A DNA stretch of 10,727 nucleotides from an uncultured Collinsella sp. (GTDB lineage Bacteria; Actinomycetota; Coriobacteriia; Coriobacteriales; Coriobacteriaceae): NCBI GenBank assembly GCA_905197585.1, contig CAJJZO010000047.1, positions 1-10,727 of the forward strand. Direction: 5' to 3'. Under the pieces are notes generated by a model. The model saw only the letters and a list, made by a program, of their open reading frames with translations, did no database searches and was not told where the DNA came from. The translations under genes were made by a program, and so were the position numbers. Positions 7,256 to 10,727 of this stretch are shown here, piece by piece (within the stretch, counting starts at the first letter, position 1; every line of letters begins with the position of its first letter).

Positions 7256-8080
7256 ATGGCCTTTGCAGAAAAGCTCGTCGCTGTCCGCCGCGCCCATCAC
7301 CTTACCCAAGAGCAGCTCGCCGCCAAGCTCTTCGTCACACGCCAAGCCATCAGCCGTTGGGAGCGCGGCGAGGTCACACCGGGCATCGACATGATGAAGC
7401 TCATTGCCGCCGTAACCGGCGAGCCCCTGTCTCACCTGCTCGAAATGCCCGAGCACTATTGCCAGAGCTGCGGCATGATACTCACGCCCGACAACTGCGG
7501 TACCGATGCCACGGGCGCCACGACCGACCATTACTGCAAGTGGTGCTACGACCACGGCAAGTACACCTACGCCACCACCATGGAGGCGATGATCGAGGAT
7601 TGTGCCCCGCGGCTGGCGCAAAACACCGGCATGTCGCTCGACGAAGCCGTCTCGCTCATGGGCGCCGTCCTGCCGCAACTGGAGCGCTGGCGCACCGTGC
7701 AGGAAAACGAGGAGCGCTACGGCGCCGAAGCGCGGGCGCGCTATGGCGATGAGGCTATCGATGCGGTAAACGAAGCGCTGCTGGACATGGACCCCGAGAC
7801 ATGGAACGACATGAAGGAACTTGAACGCGCTGTTCTGGGCCAGCTTTCGATTGCCATGGGCATTGACGACCCGGAGAGCAACGAGGCCCGCAAACTCGTC
7901 GCGATGCATCGCCGATGGATTGGCCTTAATTGGGGACACGAGCCCCAAGACGAAGCATACCTGGGCCTCACCCACGGCTATCTTGCCAATCAGCGCTTTA
8001 TCGACTACTACGACAAGCCCTGCGGCACCGGAGCCACGGCGTTTCTGGTTCAGGCAATCGAGTCATTGACGCGCGCATAG
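7256..8080 (+). CDS. Transcriptional regulator: XRE HTH + zinc ribbon + TipAS domain
   Basis: A 274-aa fusion of three parts. Residues 5-60 form an XRE/HTH_3 DNA-binding domain (helix-turn-helix in TQEQLAAKLFVTRQAISRWERG, 17-38). Residues 67-105 form a putative zinc ribbon with Cys69/Cys72 and Cys94/Cys97 in YCQSCGM and YCKWCYDHGKY, plus an extra Cys81 in a GT-rich loop. Residues of about 140-272 match the TipAS ligand-binding domain: RYGDEA (162-167), W183, LVAMHRRWIGL (214-224), YLGLTHGYLANQRFIDYYD (235-253) and the C-terminal GTGATAFLVQAI. In Streptomyces TipAL the TipAS domain is attached to a MerR-type head and covalently binds thiopeptide antibiotics through a cysteine. Here the DNA-binding head is XRE-type and a metal site is inserted. 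The start is fixed by AGAAAGGAG. It is divergent from trmO and 51 bp upstream of a glutaredoxin gene, so a role in sensing a drug, metal or thiol stress is plausible. The ligand is unknown. Confidence 0.87.
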   Translation: MAFAEKLVAVRRAHHLTQEQLAAKLFVTRQAISRWERGEVTPGIDMMKLIAAVTGEPLSHLLEMPEHYCQSCGMILTPDNCGTDATGATTDHYCKWCYDHGKYTYATTMEAMIEDCAPRLAQNTGMSLDEAVSLMGAVLPQLERWRTVQENEERYGAEARARYGDEAIDAVNEALLDMDPETWNDMKELERAVLGQLSIAMGIDDPESNEARKLVAMHRRWIGLNWGHEPQDEAYLGLTHGYLANQRFIDYYDKPCGTGATAFLVQAIESLTRA

Positions 8081-8131
8081 ACCGCGGCGGCTTTGGGTAT
8101 TTCAATCAAAACCGCAACCGATTGGAGACCT

Positions 8132-8377
8132 ATGGCTACTAATCATGAGCTCGTCCTCTACGTTATGACCGGCTGCCCGTATTGCATAAAGGTCAAGCGA
8201 TTCCTTGCCGATAACGGTGTGACCATCCCCGAGCGCAATATCTCGACCGATTCCGATGCCGAGCAGACGCTTATCGCCGTCGGCGGAAAGCGCCAGGTTC
8301 CCTGCCTGTTCATCGACGGAAAGCCACTCTACGAGTCAAGCGACATCATCGCGTGGGTACAAAAGAACCTGCTCTAG
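8132..8377 (+). CDS. Glutaredoxin-like thiol-disulfide oxidoreductase
   Basis: An 81-aa single-domain glutaredoxin fold protein. It has the redox motif CPYC (Cys15-Cys18) after the first strand LVLYVMTG, the cis-proline segment QVPCLF (55-60, Pro57) and the thiol-binding stretch YESSDIIAWV (67-76). Length is typical of short bacterial glutaredoxins. I chose the ATG at 8132 because GGAG lies 4 bases before it; an upstream ATG at 8093 has no ribosome-binding site and adds 13 unrelated residues. It probably shares a transcript with the regulator 51 bp upstream. If the host lacks glutathione, as many Gram-positive anaerobes do, it may use another low-molecular-weight thiol, as mycoredoxin does, or thioredoxin reductase. 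An extra Cys58 follows the cis-proline. Confidence 0.88.
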   Translation: MATNHELVLYVMTGCPYCIKVKRFLADNGVTIPERNISTDSDAEQTLIAVGGKRQVPCLFIDGKPLYESSDIIAWVQKNLL

Positions 8378-8421
8378 TACGCGCGTTGCAACCGGCCCAC
8401 CCCAACCCATACGGCCAAACA

Positions 8422-8475
8422 TGTACACCAGCATCCAAAGTCGACATTTTCGACATCTTTGGATGCTGGTGTACA
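8422..8475. repeat. Palindrome A (19-bp perfect inverted repeat)
   Basis: Arms 8422-8440 (TGTACACCAGCATCCAAAG) and 8457-8475 are perfectly complementary. The 16-base loop consists of a direct repeat TCGACAT-TT-TCGACAT. It lies 44 bases after the glutaredoxin stop, 12 bases before palindrome B, in the convergent gap to dus. No T-tract follows on either side, so a simple intrinsic terminator is not obvious. Eleven loop bases (TCGACATTTTC) recur in element C at 9687-9697, which suggests a repeat family. Confidence 0.85.
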
Positions 8476-8487
8476 GCTATTTGTGGA

Positions 8488-8543
8488 TAGTCGTTGGGGA
8501 CGTTCTTAAATGACTAGTCGTTAAAGAACGTCCCCAACGACTA
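8488..8543. repeat. Palindrome B (20-bp perfect inverted repeat)
   Basis: Arms 8488-8507 (TAGTCGTTGGGGACGTTCTT) and 8524-8543 pair perfectly around a 16-base loop. The right arm ends 1 base before the dus stop codon (8545-8547). The loop carries a second TAGTCGTT (8515-8522) that could pair with AACGACTA (8536-8543) in competition with the long stem, and a self-complementary GACTAGTC. It may terminate dus or glutaredoxin transcripts. Its REP-like form suggests a dispersed family, but copy number cannot be seen here. Confidence 0.85.
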
Positions 8544-8544
8544 A

Positions 8545-9504
8545 CTAGCCGTGGAAGCGGGCTATGGATGCAAGTGGCTGCTCGCGAAAGACGCGCTCGA
8601 CGGCGGCGCGGTATTCGTCGACCTTTGTAGTCTTACGTACGAGCTTGTGAACGGTAGCGGGGTCGGCGAAAGCGCACTTGGCGTAGAACCACCACTCCTT
8701 CATACGAAAGACCGCATTGCCGCCAATCTCTTCTGCATAGGCCGCGAACAGTGTGTCGTGGAAGCGCTGCAGCTCAGCAGCCGTTGCAGCAGGGCCGCCC
8801 TTGACCATGCGAGCGAGCGCGGGATTCGCGAGCAAGCCGCGCCCCAGCATTACATGGCGCGTGCCGGGATAGGCCTCCACCAGCGCATCCATATCCTCAA
8901 GATCAAAAATGTCGCCGTTATAGGCCACGGGGAACGGCGCACGCTCCAGCGTTTCGCCATAGAACTCCTTGCGCGGCGAGCCCGTATAGCGGTCCTTTTG
9001 CACGCGCGGGTGCACAATCAGCTCTGCTAGCGGCATGCGGCAATACAGATCGAGCACGCGCTCGTATTCGTCGTCGCTCTCCAGCCCCAGCCTGGTCTTT
9101 ACCGATACCGGCAACGGCGATCGCTCGCACACATCGCTCAAGAACACCTCGAGCTCGTCGAGATTGCGCAAGAAACCCGAGCCCTTGCCCTTGGCGACAA
9201 CCGTTCCCGAAGGGCAACCCAAGTTGAGATTGACCTCGCGATAGCCCATGTCGGCGAGCACCTGTGCCGCCCACACAAACTCGTCCGCGTTCTTGGACAT
9301 CAGCTGAGGCACTACGTTAAGCCCCTGGTTATTGGCAGGATCGATCTCCTTAAATGCCTTGCCGCCAAAGCGGTTTCCCACCCGCGGCGGCGGCAAAAAC
9401 GGTGTGTAATAACAATCGAGCGCACCGAAGCACTCCGCATGCACGCGACGGAACACATGCACGGTAATACCCTCCATAGGGGCCAACGACAGAATCATCA
9501 ACAT
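8545..9504 (-). CDS. tRNA-dihydrouridine synthase (Dus family)
   Basis: A 319-aa FMN-dependent Dus enzyme that reduces specific uridines in tRNA to dihydrouridine using NAD(P)H. It opens with the FMN-site strand LSLAPMEGIT (5-14), followed by PQLMSKNADEF (66-76) and the active-site motif NLNLGCPSGTVVAKGKGSG (92-110), in which Cys97 is the expected proton donor. Further landmarks are VSVKTRLG (133-140, Lys136), ELIVHPRVQKDRYTG (161-175, His165), AYNGDIF (194-200) and VMLGRGLLANP (218-228), which together bind the flavin phosphate and stabilise the substrate. Length is typical for the family. ATGs at 9504 and 9498 are both possible behind a weak GAGAG; I kept the first. The subfamily, and hence the modified position, cannot be assigned by eye. 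The gene appears monocistronic, with its own promoter and palindrome E in the 5' leader and palindrome B at the stop. Confidence 0.92.
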   Translation of the reverse strand: MLMILSLAPMEGITVHVFRRVHAECFGALDCYYTPFLPPPRVGNRFGGKAFKEIDPANNQGLNVVPQLMSKNADEFVWAAQVLADMGYREVNLNLGCPSGTVVAKGKGSGFLRNLDELEVFLSDVCERSPLPVSVKTRLGLESDDEYERVLDLYCRMPLAELIVHPRVQKDRYTGSPRKEFYGETLERAPFPVAYNGDIFDLEDMDALVEAYPGTRHVMLGRGLLANPALARMVKGGPAATAAELQRFHDTLFAAYAEEIGGNAVFRMKEWWFYAKCAFADPATVHKLVRKTTKVDEYRAAVERVFREQPLASIARFHG

Positions 9505-9518
9505 CTACTCTCAAATCA

Positions 9519-9549
9519 ATGCGGCAAAGGGGCCGTCCCTCTGTCACAT
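9519..9549. repeat. Palindrome E, inverted relative of D, in the dus leader
   Basis: This stretch can fold into a hairpin with about 11 pairs, a G-U and two mismatches around GCCGT. Aligned to the reverse complement of palindrome D it matches 27 of 33 columns with one gap, so E and D are related copies in opposite orientation on either side of element C. It lies 15 bases upstream of the dus start codon and downstream of the predicted dus promoter, so it would be transcribed as a leader hairpin. Confidence 0.65.
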
Positions 9550-9551
9550 GC

Positions 9552-9581
9552 ATTATGCCTTGTGCTTCAGGCGATTCACAA
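9552..9581 (-). promoter_or_regulatory. Putative dus promoter
   Basis: On the minus strand TTGTGA (9581-9576, 4 of 6 matches) and CATAAT (9557-9552, 5 of 6) are separated by 18 bases. Transcription would begin near 9545, at the edge of palindrome E, giving a leader of roughly 40 bases before the ATG at 9504. Confidence 0.5.
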
Positions 9582-9632
9582 GGAAGAGGTAGCTACTGAA
9601 CGATGACCACCCTCCAGCCGCACCCCATACAA

Positions 9633-9814
9633 CGAGGTCTAATACTTTTCCGAGAAGTGAACGACCGTTTTTGGACCCCCGAAGCATCGACATTTTCTGA
9701 CGCCAAAACCGCAGGATTCAACGATCAAAACCGCAGGAAATTGCATCTCAAAAGTGTCGACGCTTCGGGGGTCCATTTTGACTCGTTCACTTCTCGGAAA
9801 AGTATTAGACCTCG
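9633..9814. repeat. Element C: 182-bp foldback repeat with long imperfect arms
   Basis: The outer arms 9633-9664 and 9783-9814 are a perfect 32-bp inverted repeat (starting CGAGGTCTAATACTTTTCCG). After a symmetric 7/7-base internal loop, 9672-9685 pairs with 9762-9775 (14 bp), then one mismatch, 6 more pairs (TCGACA with TGTCGA) and a few T-A pairs. The apical loop of about 54 bases holds a 13-base direct repeat, CAAAACCGCAGGA, at 9704-9716 and 9726-9738. No transposase fits inside and no clear target duplication flanks it. A weak 90-codon + strand frame (9603-9875) crosses the whole hairpin and is not convincing as a gene. It may be a MITE-like foldback element, or a structured RNA if transcribed. 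Confidence 0.85.
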
Positions 9815-9830
9815 AATTCACAAGCCGCTC

Positions 9831-9862
9831 AATGTGACAAAGGGACTGCCCCTTGTCACATT
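9831..9862. repeat. Palindrome D overlapping the permease stop codon
   Basis: AATGTGACAA pairs with TTGTCACATT, and after a one-base bulge GGG pairs with CCC around ACTGC, giving 13 bp. The right end covers the first two bases of the permease stop codon on the complementary strand (9861-9863). Half of it recurs at 48-60 and a degenerate inverted copy lies at 9519-9549. It may act as a terminator for the permease gene, although no T-tract follows. Confidence 0.75.
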
Positions 9863-10727
9863 ATTCGGAGCGTAGGGCTTCCACGGGATCCTTTTTGGAT
9901 GCGCTTCGGGCCGGCAGCAGACCGGCAACGACCGTCAGCAGCACCGAAATTGCAATGAGCACCAGCGCATCCTGCACGGGCAGGCTCATCAGATTGGGCA
10001 CTTGTTTGGCAGCAAGCGCCCAGGCATTAACCGGAAAGCTCACGGCCACCACGACGACAATGGCAAAGACGCCGGCGATGAGGCCCTCGATAAAGGTCTC
10101 GGCATTGAATACGTTGGCCACGTTGCGCTTCGACGCGCCGATCGCGCGCAGAATGCCAATCTCCTTTTTGCGCTCCAGCACGCTGATGTAGGTGATGATG
10201 CCGATCATGATGGAGCTCACCACCAGGCTGATGCTTACGAATGCGATGAGCACCAAGCTGATTGTATTCACGATATCAGTCACGGAGCCCATGATGATGC
10301 CCATGTAGTCGGTGTACGAAATTGCCTGCTCATCGTGGCCAGCGGCTTTGACCTGCTTGTTGTACGCATCGATGTGATCGAGCACGCGCTCCTTGGCCTC
10401 AAAGTCGCGCGGGAAAATCTTGACCGAGATGGGGTCTGCCTCGTCCGCATAGCCCAACGTGGTCAGATTGTTGTCGTAAGTGAGCTTCGACGCCTTCGCA
10501 TAGCTCATCATGAGCGAACTCAGGTCCTCGGCGTCCATGTTGAAGTGAATGGCATTGGCAAAGGCGCTCGCATCGACACGCATGGCGCCCGCCAAGTTGG
10601 CAATACTCGACGACATCTGCGTAGCCATCTGTCCCATGAGCCCCGCCGCGCCTGCTTTAAGCTGGGACGATACCGTCGACGCTATCTGCTCGCTGATTGC
10701 CTTCATCACCTGATCCATAGCCTGCTG
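9861..10727 (-). CDS. ABC transporter permease, FtsX/MacB type (C-terminal part)
   Basis: The frame runs off the window end: codons for Gln-Gln-Ala precede the first visible Met at 10718, so the start lies beyond 10727. Numbering from that Met, residues 1-145 form an extracytoplasmic domain rich in Ala, Ser and Gln with predicted helices, including KIFPRDFEAKERVLDHIDAYNK. Three membrane spans follow at about 148-182, 212-236 and 252-270. The cytoplasmic loop after the first, VLERKKEIGILRAIGASKRNV, and the C-terminal LLPARSASKKDPVEALRSE are signatures of FtsX/MacB-type permeases (PF02687). Such proteins couple an ATPase to export of, or mechanical work on, substrates outside the membrane, such as lipoproteins, peptides or drugs. 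The ATPase gene is not in the window and the substrate is unknown. The stop codon overlaps palindrome D. Confidence 0.9.
   Translation of the reverse strand, partial: QQAMDQVMKAISEQIASTVSSQLKAGAAGLMGQMATQMSSSIANLAGAMRVDASAFANAIHFNMDAEDLSSLMMSYAKASKLTYDNNLTTLGYADEADPISVKIFPRDFEAKERVLDHIDAYNKQVKAAGHDEQAISYTDYMGIIMGSVTDIVNTISLVLIAFVSISLVVSSIMIGIITYISVLERKKEIGILRAIGASKRNVANVFNAETFIEGLIAGVFAIVVVVAVSFPVNAWALAAKQVPNLMSLPVQDALVLIAISVLLTVVAGLLPARSASKKDPVEALRSE

Noticed and set aside
7115..7975. Long N-terminal extension of the TrmO frame (532 codons in total)
   Set aside because: It is antisense to the well-supported regulator gene, has no family features, and TrmO homology begins at the ATG near 7114.
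9704..9738. Two CAAAACCGCAGGA repeats as a minimal CRISPR array
   Set aside because: The repeats are 13 bases with a 9-base spacer, only two units, inside a hairpin loop and with no cas genes.
9603..9875. Possible 90-aa + strand gene across element C
   Set aside because: A purine-rich AAGGAAGAGG lies 13 bases before the ATG, which is too far. The frame runs through both hairpin arms and palindrome D, has no recognisable domain, and ends inside the antisense of the permease.

Overview
The window looks like a chromosomal stretch of a moderately GC-rich Gram-positive bacterium. The protein flavour suggests an anaerobic gut actinobacterium of the Coriobacteriia (Collinsella-like): hybrid histidine kinases of this style, a Nim-type flavoprotein, a MalY-like lyase, and many intergenic palindromes. 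This placement is an inference from gene style; no rRNA or other marker gene is present to prove it.

Layout. Positions 1-43 may hold the Lys-rich tail of an upstream gene. A hybrid histidine kinase on the + strand (49-1254) has lost its sensor, membrane and N-terminal dimerisation parts. Its reading frame begins at a half-copy of a palindrome found again near 9850. A Nim/PNPOx-family flavoprotein follows (1297-1776), and a perfect 17-bp hairpin (1804-1843) separates it from a convergent minus-strand pair. That pair is a full-length hybrid histidine kinase (1846-4038) whose start overlaps by 4 nt the stop of an amino-acid-type solute-binding lipoprotein (4035-4904). No transporter genes accompany them, so they look like a binding-protein plus kinase sensor. 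A MalY/PatB-type PLP enzyme (5050-6264) and the tRNA methyltransferase TrmO (6377-7114) follow, both on the minus strand.

Divergent from trmO, at 7256-8080, lies a regulator fusing an XRE-type helix-turn-helix, a four-cysteine zinc ribbon and a TipAS ligand-binding domain, followed by a small CPYC glutaredoxin (8132-8377). A minus-strand tRNA-dihydrouridine synthase (8545-9504) and the C-terminal part of a MacB/FtsX-type ABC permease (9861 to beyond the window end) complete the gene set.

The least explained material is intergenic. Between the glutaredoxin and dus genes lie two different perfect palindromes (A, 8422-8475; B, 8488-8543). The 356-bp gap between dus and the permease holds a 182-bp foldback element with about 56 paired positions per arm and a direct repeat in its loop (C, 9633-9814). 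C is flanked by two inverted copies of another palindrome (E, 9519-9549; D, 9831-9862). A and C share an 11-nt motif. Palindromes lie within 3 nt of, or overlap, the stop codons of three minus-strand genes. They look like dispersed REP- or MITE-like elements that may also act as terminators or recombination points.
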